A DNA stretch of 64,000 nucleotides from Streptomyces sp. SID12488 (GCF_010548275.1 NZ_JAAGLT010000038.1:1-64000), one strand, 5' to 3'. Positions 1 to 7,785 are shown, counted from the stretch's first letter. The notes: generated by a model not told the origin, from the sequence alone. A program made the numbers and translations.

Positions 1-435
1 GTCGAGATCTACCAGAACTGCAACATCTTCAACGACGGCGCCTTCGAAGTCCTCAAAGACCGCCAACAGGCCGAGGAAGCCGTGATCCGCCTCGAACACG
101 GACAACCCATCCGCTTCGGAGCCGACCGCGCCAAAGGCGTCGTACGGGACCCGGCCACCGGCGACCTGAAAGTCGTCGCCGTCACCCCCGACAACGAGAA
201 CGACGTGCTCGTCCACGACACACACACCACGTCCCCGACCAATGCCTTCGCACTCTCCCGCCTCGCCGACCCCGACACCCTGCACCACACACCCATCGGC
301 GTCTTGCGCTCCGTCGACCGACCCGTCTACGACACACAGATGGCCGAACAACTCGACACCGCGATCGTCCAGAACGGCAAAGGCGACCTCAGCGCCCTCC
401 TCGCCGGCGGCGACACCTGGACCGTCGTCGGATAG
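1..435 (+). CDS. korB: 2-oxoacid:ferredoxin oxidoreductase, beta subunit (3' part; 5' end outside window)
   Basis: An open frame runs from the first base of the window to a TAG at 433-435, giving the last 144 residues of a longer protein. The opening residues YQNCNIFNDGAFEVL are typical of the C-terminal half of the beta (thiamine diphosphate) subunit of 2-oxoglutarate/2-oxoacid:ferredoxin oxidoreductases, and the following HGQPIRFG segment also fits. The enzyme oxidatively decarboxylates 2-oxoacids to acyl-CoA in the cytoplasm and passes electrons to ferredoxin; its alpha partner (korA) is expected upstream, outside the window. The thiamine-binding core is not visible, so the substrate (2-oxoglutarate versus another 2-oxoacid) is inferred from the usual Streptomyces kor pair. 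Confidence 0.85.
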   Translation, partial: VEIYQNCNIFNDGAFEVLKDRQQAEEAVIRLEHGQPIRFGADRAKGVVRDPATGDLKVVAVTPDNENDVLVHDTHTTSPTNAFALSRLADPDTLHHTPIGVLRSVDRPVYDTQMAEQLDTAIVQNGKGDLSALLAGGDTWTVVG

Positions 436-461
436 ACGGACCGGACAGGCGGTACGAGTGG

Positions 462-950
462 CTACTGGGCCCGGGTCGTCCTTTCGGCCCGGGCCTCGTC
501 GTAGGTCCGGCGGGCCTCGTCCACGTCCGGCATGCGCTCCGCCGTCCAGGCGGCCAGTGCCTTGACCTGGGCGGCGGCCTCGCGACCGAGGTCGGTGAGC
601 GAGTAGTCGACGCGGGGCGGGATGACCGGCTTCGCGTCCCGGTGGACCAGGCCGTCGCGCTCCAGCGTCTGGAGGGTCTGCGTCAGCATCTTCTCGCTGA
701 CCCTGCCGATGGCCCGGCGCAGCTCGCTGAAGCGGTACGGGCGCTCCAGCAGCTCCATGAGGACGAGCACACCCCACCGGCTGGTGACGTGCTCCAGGAC
801 CAGGCGGTGCGGACACATGCCCTCTGCGTCGACCGTCTCGTACTTGCCCGCACCCTGCTTGGCGATGACTTCGGTCTCGCCGCCTGTTGACGTACTCACT
901 GCTTCACTCGCCGCTTTACTCGTTTTACTCGTTGCCCCACTTACTTCCAT
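462..950 (-). CDS. HxlR-family winged-helix transcriptional regulator
   Basis: A 162-residue protein. After a roughly 40-residue Ser/Thr-rich leader comes the HxlR signature: a cysteine in MCPHRLVLEHVTSRWG, then MELLERPYRFSELRRAIG and SEKMLTQTLQTLERDGLV (recognition helix and wing). HxlR proteins are dimeric DNA-binding proteins, often using the N-terminal Cys to sense quinones, aldehydes or oxidants. It is divergent from the NAD(P)H-quinone-reductase-like gene at 1041 with 90 bp between starts, a common arrangement in which the regulator represses the reductase. The ATG at 950 lies inside a run of GTACTT/AAGTAC half sites, suggesting autoregulation. The internal Met before CPHR is an alternative shorter start. 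The inducer is not known. Confidence 0.85.
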   Translation of the reverse strand: MEVSGATSKTSKAASEAVSTSTGGETEVIAKQGAGKYETVDAEGMCPHRLVLEHVTSRWGVLVLMELLERPYRFSELRRAIGRVSEKMLTQTLQTLERDGLVHRDAKPVIPPRVDYSLTDLGREAAAQVKALAAWTAERMPDVDEARRTYDEARAERTTRAQ

Positions 951-991
951 GTAAGTACCTTACTTGAAAGTGGGTACTTTCCTGAAGTTAG
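945..991. promoter_or_regulatory. Putative HxlR operator in the divergent intergenic region
   Basis: The spacer holds repeated and inverted copies of AAGTAC/GTACTT: ATGTAAGTACC at 948-958 and GGGTACTTTCC further on, separated by CTTACTTGAAAGT. Such AT-rich inverted repeats overlapping the regulator start are usual for HxlR proteins controlling a divergent reductase gene. Assignment is inference from position and symmetry. Confidence 0.45.
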
Positions 992-1040
992 CGCTTCCCC
1001 TAGGGTTAGTGCCAGCCCGCACCCCACAAGGAGATACGCA

Positions 1041-1892
1041 ATGAGCATCGTCGTCACCGGAGCCACCGGCCACCTCGGTCGTCACGTAGTCGAGCAGCTG
1101 CTGGAGAAGGTTCCGGCCGACCAGATCACCGCCGTCGTGCGCGACGCGGACAAGGCCTCCGGCTTCGCGGCCCGCGGTGTGAAGATCGCGGTCGCCAACT
1201 ACAACGAGCCCGAGACCTTCGACGGTGTCATAGCCGCCGGTGACAAGGTGCTGCTCATCTCCGGCAACGAGTTCGACAAGGGCCGCGTCGGCCAGCACAA
1301 GATCGTCCTCGACGCCGCCAAGGCCGCGGGCGCCGCGCTGCTCGCGTACACCAGCGCCCCGGGCACCCTGACGGCCGCGCTCGCCGACGACCACAAGGGC
1401 ACCGAGGCGGCGATCCTCGAGTCCGGCATCACCTACTCGCTGCTGCGCAACGGCTGGTACAACGAGAACTACACCGAGCAGCTCGCCGTCGCCCTCGAGC
1501 ACGGTGTCACCCAGGCCGCCGGCGAGGGCCGGGTCGCCTCCGCCGCGCGCGCCGACTACGCCGCCGCCGCTGTCGCGGTGCTGACCGGCGAGGGCCACGA
1601 GAACTCGACGTACGAGCTCAGCGGCGACACCAACTGGAGCTTCGCCGAGTACGCGGCCGAGGTGTCCAAGCAGTCCGGCAAGGACGTCGCCTACAACGCC
1701 GTCTCCGTCGAGGTCCTCATCGGCATCCTGACCGGCGTCGGCCTGCCCGAGGGCCTCGCCACGATCCTCGCCGGCGTGGACGCGTCCATCGCGCAGGGCG
1801 AGCTGGCCGGTACCCCGGGCGATCTGTCCCGCCTGACCGGCCGCCCGACCACGCCGATCGCCGAGTCGATCGCCGCCGCGCTCAAGGCCTGA
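1041..1892 (+). CDS. NAD(P)H:quinone oxidoreductase type 2-like (NmrA/SDR fold)
   Basis: A 283-residue atypical short-chain dehydrogenase. The N-terminus MSIVVTGATGHLGRHVVEQL carries the GxxGxxG dinucleotide-binding loop of the QorB/NmrA group, and YTSAPGTLTAALADDHKGTEAAI plus the LRNGWYNENY segment are characteristic of QorB-type NAD(P)H:quinone oxidoreductases. AAGGAG at 1029-1034 precedes the ATG. It probably reduces quinones or related electrophiles in the cytosol, and pairing with the divergent HxlR regulator supports a redox-stress or quinone-detoxification role. A strong hairpin just downstream makes it monocistronic. Exact substrate cannot be read from the sequence. Confidence 0.82.
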   Translation: MSIVVTGATGHLGRHVVEQLLEKVPADQITAVVRDADKASGFAARGVKIAVANYNEPETFDGVIAAGDKVLLISGNEFDKGRVGQHKIVLDAAKAAGAALLAYTSAPGTLTAALADDHKGTEAAILESGITYSLLRNGWYNENYTEQLAVALEHGVTQAAGEGRVASAARADYAAAAVAVLTGEGHENSTYELSGDTNWSFAEYAAEVSKQSGKDVAYNAVSVEVLIGILTGVGLPEGLATILAGVDASIAQGELAGTPGDLSRLTGRPTTPIAESIAAALKA

Positions 1893-1903
1893 CCCCCGAT
1901 ACC

Positions 1904-1940
1904 CCTCAGGGGCGCGTACTCCCCCGTGGCGCCCCTGAGG
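1904..1940 (+). terminator. Intrinsic terminator hairpin after the quinone reductase gene
   Basis: Perfect 12-bp inverted repeat CCTCAGGGGCGC (1904-1915) and GCGCCCCTGAGG (1929-1940) with a 13-nt loop, starting 12 nt after the stop codon. No U-tract follows, as is usual in Streptomyces. Confidence 0.8.
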
Positions 1941-1946
1941 ATGCCC

Positions 1947-1996
1947 GCCCCCGACTGTCATGACCGTATGCCGATACGAACATGACAGCCGGGGGC
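1947..1996. promoter_or_regulatory. Large imperfect inverted repeat upstream of rarD
   Basis: Nested symmetry: GCCCCCG (1947-1953) pairs with CGGGGGC (1990-1996), CTGTCATG (1955-1962) with CATGACAG (1981-1988), and CGTAT (1965-1969) with ATACG (1974-1978). It lies between a terminator and the rarD start, so it could be a second terminator, a 5' UTR structure, or an operator built on the CTGTCATG palindrome. Confidence 0.4.
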
Positions 1997-2060
1997 GCTC
2001 GGCGTTACCGTCGTGAACGCACGTCCATATGTTCATGTGCTGGTACGAGGGGAGACGCCG

Positions 2061-3029
2061 GTGGCCGGCAAGCCGACGAGCGAGCGGCGCACAGGTCTGC
2101 TGAACGGCTTCGCGGCGTACGGGATGTGGGGCATCGTCCCGCTCTTCTGGCCGCTGCTGAAGCCGTCCGGGGCGGTCGAGATCCTGGCCCACCGGATGGT
2201 GTGGTCCCTCGCCGTCGTCGGCATCGCCCTGCTGGCGCTGCGCCGCTGGGCCTGGGCGGGCGAGTTGCTGCGGCAACCGCGCCGACTGGCGCTGATCACG
2301 GTCGCGGCAGCGCTCATCACGGTCAACTGGGGCGTCTACATCTGGGCGGTGAACACCGGACACGTGGTCGAGGCCTCCCTCGGCTACTTCATCAACCCGC
2401 TCGTCACCATCGCCATGGGCGTGCTCCTGCTGAAGGAACGGCTGCGGCCAGTGCAGTGGACGGCGGTCGGCGTCTGTCTGGCCGCCGTGCTCGTCCTGAC
2501 GATCGGATACGGCCGGCCGCCCTGGATCTCCCTCTGCCTGGCCTTCTCCTTCGCCACGTACGGCCTGCTGAAGAAGAAGGTCAACATGGGCGGGGTGGAG
2601 TCGCTGGCCGCCGAGACCGCGGTTCTGTTCCTGCCCGCGCTGGCATATCTGCTCTGGCTGGGCGGCCGGGGCGAGGCGACCTTCGGCGCGCACGGCGCCG
2701 GGCACACGGCCCTGCTCGCGGCGACCGGCATCGTGACCGCGCTCCCGCTGGTCTGCTTCGGCGCGGCGGCGATACGGGTGCCGCTGTCGACGCTGGGCCT
2801 GCTCCAGTACCTGGCCCCGGTCTTCCAGTTCCTCCTGGGCATCTTCTACTTCCACGAGGCCATGCCGCCGGAGCGCTGGGCAGGGTTCGCGCTGGTGTGG
2901 CTGGCCCTGGCCCTGCTGACGTGGGACGCGCTGCGGGCGGCCCGGCGGGGAGCGCGGGCACTCAGGACGGCCGCCGACCCGGTCCTCGTACCGCCGGTGA
3001 TGGAGGCCGCGCAGGACGTACGCCACTGA
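2061..3029 (+). CDS. rarD: RarD-type EamA/DMT-superfamily permease
   Basis: A 322-residue polytopic membrane protein with about ten hydrophobic segments. The start region GFAAYGMWGIVPLFWPLL and the later NWGVYIWAVNTGHVVEASLGYF segment are hallmarks of RarD (chloramphenicol-sensitive protein family). I chose the GTG at 2061 because GAGGGGAGACG lies just upstream; an in-frame GTG at 2013 would add 16 residues but has no clear ribosome-binding site. RarD proteins are inner-membrane metabolite/drug transporters whose substrates are mostly undefined. The gene stands alone, preceded by a large inverted repeat and followed by a short gap to the VOC gene. Confidence 0.85.
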   Translation: MAGKPTSERRTGLLNGFAAYGMWGIVPLFWPLLKPSGAVEILAHRMVWSLAVVGIALLALRRWAWAGELLRQPRRLALITVAAALITVNWGVYIWAVNTGHVVEASLGYFINPLVTIAMGVLLLKERLRPVQWTAVGVCLAAVLVLTIGYGRPPWISLCLAFSFATYGLLKKKVNMGGVESLAAETAVLFLPALAYLLWLGGRGEATFGAHGAGHTALLAATGIVTALPLVCFGAAAIRVPLSTLGLLQYLAPVFQFLLGIFYFHEAMPPERWAGFALVWLALALLTWDALRAARRGARALRTAADPVLVPPVMEAAQDVRH

Positions 3030-3091
3030 CAGCGGGCGCGCAGCGGTGTACAGCAAGGCACTGTCAGTGCGACGCGTTATAAGTGGTCTTC

Positions 3092-3595
3092 ATGACACAG
3101 ACGCCCGCCCAAGACGCCCCGACCCCCGTCCCCGTCCCCGTCCCCGTCCCCGTCCATTGGAAGCTGGTCATCGACTGCGCGGATCCGCACGCGCAGGCCG
3201 ACTTCTGGGCCGCCGCGCTCGCGTACACGGTCGAGGACCACAGCGCGCTGGTCGACCGCCTGCTGGGCCTCGGGGCCGTACCGGCCGAGCTGACCGTCGA
3301 GTCGCACGGACGCCGCGCCTGGCGGGACCTGGCCGCCGTACGGCATCCCGGTGACCCGTACCAGGAGGAGAGCGGGACCGGGCTCGGGCGGCGGCTGCTC
3401 TTCCAGCGCGTACCGGAGCCGAAGACAGGCAAGAACCGGCTCCACCTCGATCTGCACCCGGGGCCGGACCGGCGCGCGGCCGAGGTCGAGCGGCTGACGG
3501 GGCTGGGGGCGAGTGTGCTGCGGGCGGTGCGGGAGGCGGGCGGCGAGTGGGTGGTGATGACCGACCCGGAGGGGAACGAATACTGCGTGCACTAG
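3092..3595 (+). CDS. VOC (glyoxalase/bleomycin-resistance fold) protein
   Basis: A protein of 167 residues from the ATG at 3092 (a GTG nine bases upstream is an alternative start). After a low-complexity Pro-Val repeat it reads HWKLVIDCADPHAQADFW, the first beta-alpha-beta unit of actinobacterial glyoxalase-like domains, followed by RLHLDLHPG and a terminal VMTDPEGNEYCVH that supplies the second half-module. VOC-fold proteins use paired beta-alpha-beta-beta-beta modules to bind metal and small ligands, acting as lyases, dioxygenases or drug-binding proteins; this actinobacterial subfamily has no assigned reaction. The Pro-Val stretch is encoded by a hexanucleotide repeat and may vary between strains. 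Confidence 0.7.
   Translation: MTQTPAQDAPTPVPVPVPVPVHWKLVIDCADPHAQADFWAAALAYTVEDHSALVDRLLGLGAVPAELTVESHGRRAWRDLAAVRHPGDPYQEESGTGLGRRLLFQRVPEPKTGKNRLHLDLHPGPDRRAAEVERLTGLGASVLRAVREAGGEWVVMTDPEGNEYCVH
3125..3154 (+). repeat. (CCCGTC)5 microsatellite inside the VOC gene
   Basis: Five exact head-to-tail copies of CCCGTC encode alternating Pro-Val residues near the N-terminus of the VOC protein. Because the unit is a multiple of three, length changes would alter the tail without shifting the frame. Confidence 0.9.
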
Positions 3596-3758
3596 GCACT
3601 TACTGGATGCACACGCCACTGGTCATGTCCATGTTCGTCCGGTATGCGAACTGCCTGTCCATATAGCGCTCTTGACGAACCGTTAGCCAGAGCTTCACCA
3701 TCCAGGCACCTATCCACTGTGGAATCCCTGCGATTCCCAAGGAATTCGGAGCCCCCAC

Positions 3759-4733
3759 ATGAAGCTCTCGGTTCCCGGACGCGCCGCAGCCACCGCTGTG
3801 GCCGTCACCGTGCTCGCCTCCACCGCGCTCCTCACCACGGGCACGGCAGCCGGCGCGGCCCCTGCCCCCGACTCCGCGCCGGCCGTCACGCTCGCCGCCG
3901 CTCCCGACCTGCCCCTGGCCAACGTCAAGGCGCACCTGACCCAGTTGCAGTCCATAGCCACCGCCAACGGCGGCAACCGGGCGCACGGCAGAACCGGCTA
4001 CCGTGCCTCGCTCGACTACGTGAAGGCCAAGCTGGACGCGGCCGGATTCACCACGACCATCCAGCAGTTCACCGCGTCCAGCCGTACCGGCTACAACCTG
4101 ATCGCCGACTGGCCCGGCGGCGACACCAACCAGGTGATCATGGCGGGCTCGCACCTCGACAGCGTGACCGCCGGCGCCGGCATCAACGACAACGGCAGTG
4201 GCTCGGCCGCCGTCCTGGAGATCGCGCTCGCCGTCTCCCGCGCCCAGTACCAGCCCACAAAGCATCTGAGATTCGGCTGGTGGGGAGCGGAGGAGCTGGG
4301 CATGGTGGGGTCCAAGTACTACGTCAACAACCTCTCCTCCACGAACCGTTCACGCATCAAGGGCTATCTGAACTTCGACATGATCGGCTCGCCGAACCCC
4401 GGCTACTTCGTCTACGACGACGACCCGACCATCGAGCAGACCTTCAAGGACTACTACGCCGGCATCGGCGTGGCGACCGAGATCGAGACCGAGGGCGACG
4501 GCCGCTCCGACCACGCGCCCTTCAAGAACGTGGGCGTCCCTGTCGGCGGTCTGTTCAGCGGCGCCGACTACATCAAGACGGCCGCGCAGGCGACCAAGTG
4601 GGGCGGTACGTCGGGCCTGGCGTTCGACCGTTGCTACCACTCGTCCTGCGACACCACGGCCAACATCAACGACACCGCCCTCGACCGCAACAGCGACGCC
4701 GCCGCGTACGCCGTGTGGAAGCTGTCGGAGTAA
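3759..4733 (+). CDS. Secreted M28-family zinc aminopeptidase (SGAP-like)
   Basis: A 324-residue precursor with a signal peptide over about residues 1-33 (basic start, hydrophobic core, cleavage near TAAGA-AP). The mature part matches the double-zinc M28 peptidases typified by Streptomyces griseus aminopeptidase: His132 in AGSHLDS, bridging Asp144 in GINDNGSGS, the Glu178-Glu179 pair in WWGAEELG, Asp207 in NFDMIG and His294 in CYHSSCD, all in the expected order. It should release N-terminal, preferably hydrophobic, residues from extracellular peptides. The two Cys near residues 292 and 297 could form the disulphide seen in this family. It is the only gene in its transcription unit, and the gap upstream (3596-3758) shows no other gene. 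Confidence 0.93.
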   Translation: MKLSVPGRAAATAVAVTVLASTALLTTGTAAGAAPAPDSAPAVTLAAAPDLPLANVKAHLTQLQSIATANGGNRAHGRTGYRASLDYVKAKLDAAGFTTTIQQFTASSRTGYNLIADWPGGDTNQVIMAGSHLDSVTAGAGINDNGSGSAAVLEIALAVSRAQYQPTKHLRFGWWGAEELGMVGSKYYVNNLSSTNRSRIKGYLNFDMIGSPNPGYFVYDDDPTIEQTFKDYYAGIGVATEIETEGDGRSDHAPFKNVGVPVGGLFSGADYIKTAAQATKWGGTSGLAFDRCYHSSCDTTANINDTALDRNSDAAAYAVWKLSE

Positions 4734-4846
4734 CCACGCGCACACCTGCCACAGGCACCGCGAGCACCACAGGTTCCACAGGTTCCACAGGGGACGGTCA
4801 ACCGGTCGGCACGTCGGCCGAGTTGGCCGTCCCCGCCGCCTGCCAC

Positions 4847-4888
4847 GGCTTCGGCTTCGGCTTCGGCTTCGGCTTCGGCTTCGGCTTC
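4847..4888 (+). repeat. (GGCTTC)7 hexanucleotide repeat just upstream of the amidase start
   Basis: Seven perfect GGCTTC units end 23 nt before the amidase ATG and just before its ribosome-binding site (CAGGAG at 4898-4903). A shorter direct repeat of AGGTTCCAC lies at about 4771-4789. The position in the 5' leader means copy-number changes could alter leader structure or spacing to the promoter. Confidence 0.9.
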
Positions 4889-4911
4889 GGCCTGGAACAG
4901 GAGAATGCGGC

Positions 4912-6138
4912 ATGACGGATCTCCTGATCTCGGAAATCGCCGCCGCCGTACGGGCACGGGAGGTGATGGCCGTCGATGTCGTCACGGCCGCGCTCGCGCG
5001 GATCGCCGTCGTGGAACCGGAGTTGTGCGCGTTCACGGAGGTGTGGGGCGAGGCGGCGGTACGGCGGGCGCGCGAGGTCGACGAACAGGTCGCCGCGGGT
5101 GTGCGGTTGCCGCTCGCGGGCGTTCCGTTCGCGGTGAAGGGGCGGTACGGGGAGCGCGCGGCGGACGCGGTACGGCTGACCGCCGCCGGATGTGTGGCGT
5201 TGGGCGCCACGTCCGTACCGGCGCCCGGGTCTGGAACTCCCTGGCAGACATGGGGACTTGGGTCCGGCGGACGGACGGTCAACCCGTGGCGGGCGGACCG
5301 GGTGCCGGGCGGTTCGTCGGCCGGGGCCGCGGCGGCGGTGGCAACGGGCCTGGTACCGCTGGCGACCGGCGCGGACGGGGCCGGGTCCGTCCGTATCCCG
5401 GCCGCCTGGTGCGGGGTGTTCGGCCTCAAGTCGACGAACGGGCGCCTGCCGCATCCCGACCGGACGGGGCTGAGCACGGCCGGGGCCGTCGCCCGGCGGG
5501 CTGCGGACCTGCGCGCGTACTGGCAGTGCGTGGCCGGAGGTGACGGGCGCGCGGTGGATACGGCAGGCGGCACGCCGAGCGGCGGCGACCAGGAGGACGC
5601 GCGACGCCCCCTCACCGCCGTCTGGTCCGACTCCCTCGGTTTCGCCCGCACCGATCCCGGGCCCGCCCTCGTCGCGCACGGCGCCGCGCTGCGGCTCGAC
5701 GGTGCCGGGGTCGTACGGCTGCTGCCGCCGGGCGATGCCCCCGTGCGCCTCGACGACCCGGGGCCGGCCTGGCTGGCGCTGCGGGCGCCGGAGACGCGCG
5801 ACGGTTCACCCGGCGACACGGCGGCGGCGTACCGGCTGCGCACAGTCAACGACCGGCGACTGGCGGACCTGTTCAGCCGGGCCGACCTGCTGCTGACCCC
5901 CACCACGCCGAACCCGCCGCACGGCCACGAGGGCCCGCGTGACCGGTACTCGACCGCGCTCACCTGGGCGTTCAACCTCAGCGGGCACCCGGCGGCGAGC
6001 ATCCCCGCAGGCTTCGGCCCGGACGGCTGCCCGGTCGGACTCCAGGTGGTGGCCCGCCACGGTGAGGAGGAGACGCTGCTCCGGGTCATGGCAGAGGCGG
6101 AGGAACGGGCGGGACTACGGGCACCCCTGGCACGGTAG
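4912..6138 (+). CDS. Amidase-signature-family hydrolase
   Basis: A 408-residue cytoplasmic amidase with the Ser-cisSer-Lys machinery: the lysine in GVPFAVKG (about residue 70), the cis-serine in PGGSSAG (about 132) and the nucleophile region GADGAGSVRIP (about 154-164), followed by GVFGLKSTNGR. The C-terminal ASIPAGFGPDGCPVGLQ is the usual end of the fold. The family hydrolyses amide bonds of diverse small molecules. At 408 residues it is shorter than typical GatA (about 480-500), and with no gatB/gatC nearby a tRNA-amidotransferase role is unlikely. The sequence between the lysine and cis-serine is compressed relative to classic amidases. CAGGAG supports the ATG start. Substrate unknown. Confidence 0.85.
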   Translation: MTDLLISEIAAAVRAREVMAVDVVTAALARIAVVEPELCAFTEVWGEAAVRRAREVDEQVAAGVRLPLAGVPFAVKGRYGERAADAVRLTAAGCVALGATSVPAPGSGTPWQTWGLGSGGRTVNPWRADRVPGGSSAGAAAAVATGLVPLATGADGAGSVRIPAAWCGVFGLKSTNGRLPHPDRTGLSTAGAVARRAADLRAYWQCVAGGDGRAVDTAGGTPSGGDQEDARRPLTAVWSDSLGFARTDPGPALVAHGAALRLDGAGVVRLLPPGDAPVRLDDPGPAWLALRAPETRDGSPGDTAAAYRLRTVNDRRLADLFSRADLLLTPTTPNPPHGHEGPRDRYSTALTWAFNLSGHPAASIPAGFGPDGCPVGLQVVARHGEEETLLRVMAEAEERAGLRAPLAR

Positions 6139-6190
6139 CGAGGGCTGACCGGGGGGGTGGCCGGGGAGGGCCGAGCAAGGAGAGCGGCCA

Positions 6191-6216
6191 AGGAGGAGTG
6201 GCCAGGAGGAGTGGCC
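6191..6216 (+). repeat. 13-bp tandem duplication upstream of the FMN reductase gene
   Basis: Two exact copies of AGGAGGAGTGGCC (6191-6203 and 6204-6216), with a degenerate third copy just before them. The next 100 bases are unusually AT-rich for this genome and contain TATACT (6236-6241) and a repeated TGCACGC, so the promoter of the following gene is probably here. Confidence 0.6.
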
Positions 6217-6317
6217 AGATATTAATGCACGCGCATATACTGTGCACGCATGTAAAACTCGCGCGCACACAATCCCTACGCGCACCCGCCGTACGCCGAC
6301 CACACAGGGGGCCGACC

Positions 6318-6884
6318 ATGAGCCGCAGCTTTCTCTTCCTGCTGGGCAGCAGCCGCAGCGACGGCAACACCGAGGCGCTCGCCCGCAGGGCCGCCGAACA
6401 GCTGCCCGCCGATGTCGAGCAGCGTTGGCTGAGTCTCACCGAGCACCCGCTGCCCGACTTCGAGGACCTGCGCCACGACACGGACCACGTCCGGCCCAGC
6501 GGGGACAACGCGGCTCTCCTGCTCGACGCCACGCTCGCGGCCACGGACATCGTGATCGCCTCGCCGCTGTACTGGTACTCGGTGTCCGCCTCCGTGAAGC
6601 GCTACCTCGACCACTGGTCGGGCTGGCTGCGCACGCCCGGCCTGGACTTCAAGGACACCCTCGCCGGGCGCACCCTGTGGGGTGTCACCGTCCTCGCGGC
6701 CACGGAGCAGGCGTACGCCGACCCGCTGGTCGGTACGCTCAGCAACTCGGCCGCCTACATGGAGATGCGGTTCGGCGGGGTGCTGCTCGGCAACGGGAGC
6801 AAGCCCGGTGACGTACTGAACGACACCGACGCGCTCACCCGCGCGAAGACGTTCTTCGACGCGGGTCCGGGGTTCAGGCAGTGA
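6318..6884 (+). CDS. NADPH-dependent FMN reductase / flavodoxin-fold protein
   Basis: A 188-residue protein. MSRSFLFLLGSSRSDGNTEALAR is the phosphate-binding loop of the flavodoxin-like NADPH-dependent FMN reductase family (GSSRxxGNT), and ATDIVIASPLYWYSVSASVKRYLD is the conserved isoalloxazine-contact segment with the PxYWYS motif. Such enzymes reduce FMN, quinones, azo compounds or chromate in the cytosol. The ATG at 6318 is preceded by CAGGGGG; the frame stays open further upstream but the added residues have no family resemblance. The gene converges on, and overlaps by 11 bp, the ABC permease gene on the other strand. Confidence 0.85.
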   Translation: MSRSFLFLLGSSRSDGNTEALARRAAEQLPADVEQRWLSLTEHPLPDFEDLRHDTDHVRPSGDNAALLLDATLAATDIVIASPLYWYSVSASVKRYLDHWSGWLRTPGLDFKDTLAGRTLWGVTVLAATEQAYADPLVGTLSNSAAYMEMRFGGVLLGNGSKPGDVLNDTDALTRAKTFFDAGPGFRQ

Positions 6885-7785
6885 TGTCCTTCGTCGTGAA
6901 GCGGGCCCAGGCCGCCGAGCCGAACACCACCGCGTACAGGGCCTGGATGCCGAGGTTCTTCACCAGGTCGTCCCAGTAGACCGGTTCGCGCATCAGGTCG
7001 GCGAAGGACAGCCAGTAGTGGGAGAAGAAGTACGGCTGGAGCGCGTGCAGTTGGGGAATCTGGTCGAGGATCTGGACGGTGATGAGCAGACCGACCGTCG
7101 TCGCCATCGCGGCGATGCCGCTGCTCGTCAGGGTGGAGATGAACAGGCCGAGCGCCGCCACGCCGATCAGTGACGCGGCGACGACCAGCGCGATCAGCAG
7201 CGCCCGCCCGAGGCCCTCCGTGAAGCTGATGCTCGTACCGGAGATCGTCATCAGGTCGCCGAGCGGGAAGAGGAACGCGCCGACGGTGAGTGCCGATATC
7301 GCCACCACCAGGGTCGCCACCAGGCAGAACGTCAGCGTGGTCGCGTACTTGGTGAGGAGCAGGCGGGTGCGGCCGGCCGGGGCGACCAGCAGATAGCGGA
7401 GCGTGCCCGCGCTCGACTCGCCGGCGATCGCGTCGCCCGCGATGACGCCGATGGCCATCGGGAGGAAGAAGGGGAGGGTCGCGGCCAGCGCCGTGAACAC
7501 CAGGAACAGACCGTTGTTGCTGATCTGCGAGATGAACGCGGGGCCGCCTCCGGCGGGGCCGGCCGAGGAACCGTCGTCTGTCTCGATCTTGACCGCTATG
7601 CCGACGAGGATCGGTACCGCCGCCAGTACGCCGAGCAGTGCGAGGGTGCGCCAGCGACGGAAGGTGGTGAGAAGTTCGTTGCGGAAGAGCGTGCCGAGGA
7701 AGGTCGTTCGGTGGCTGACGGTTGGTTGTGGCTTGTCGCGCAGTTCCCCGCGCCCCTTGGGGGCGCTCGTCTCAGCCTGCGACAT
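6874..7785 (-). CDS. ABC-2 type transporter permease
   Basis: A 303-residue integral membrane protein with six predicted transmembrane segments, starting around TLALLGVLAAVPILVGIAV and ending in a cytoplasmic ARFTTKDITA tail. The pattern (one helix, a large loop, then five more helices) is that of ABC-2 family permeases. It overlaps by 14 bp the stop of the ATP-binding gene, so the two form an exporter. GGGGAGGG five bases before the ATG fixes the start. Oddly, codons for about residues 8-20 (SAPKGRGELRDKP) lie within a copy of a dispersed intergenic-type repeat, see the repeat at 7725. Substrate is not evident; the LolA-like neighbour hints at an envelope or lipid-related role. Confidence 0.88.
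   Translation of the reverse strand: MSQAETSAPKGRGELRDKPQPTVSHRTTFLGTLFRNELLTTFRRWRTLALLGVLAAVPILVGIAVKIETDDGSSAGPAGGGPAFISQISNNGLFLVFTALAATLPFFLPMAIGVIAGDAIAGESSAGTLRYLLVAPAGRTRLLLTKYATTLTFCLVATLVVAISALTVGAFLFPLGDLMTISGTSISFTEGLGRALLIALVVAASLIGVAALGLFISTLTSSGIAAMATTVGLLITVQILDQIPQLHALQPYFFSHYWLSFADLMREPVYWDDLVKNLGIQALYAVVFGSAAWARFTTKDITA
7725..7766. repeat. Dispersed Streptomyces-type repeat embedded in the ABC permease reading frame
   Basis: The segment contains TGTCGCGCAGTTCCCCGCGC followed by a CCCCTTGGGGGCGC hairpin. From memory this matches a very common Streptomyces intergenic element (GCGCAGTTCCCCGCGCCCCT). Here it sits in frame inside the 5' end of a coding sequence. The family assignment is recollection and needs a genome-wide count. 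Confidence 0.6.

Noticed and set aside
960..3056. A 698-codon open frame on the minus strand opposite the quinone reductase and rarD genes
   Set aside because: Arg/Gly/His-rich translation without domains; mirror of two well-supported plus-strand genes, as expected in high-GC DNA.
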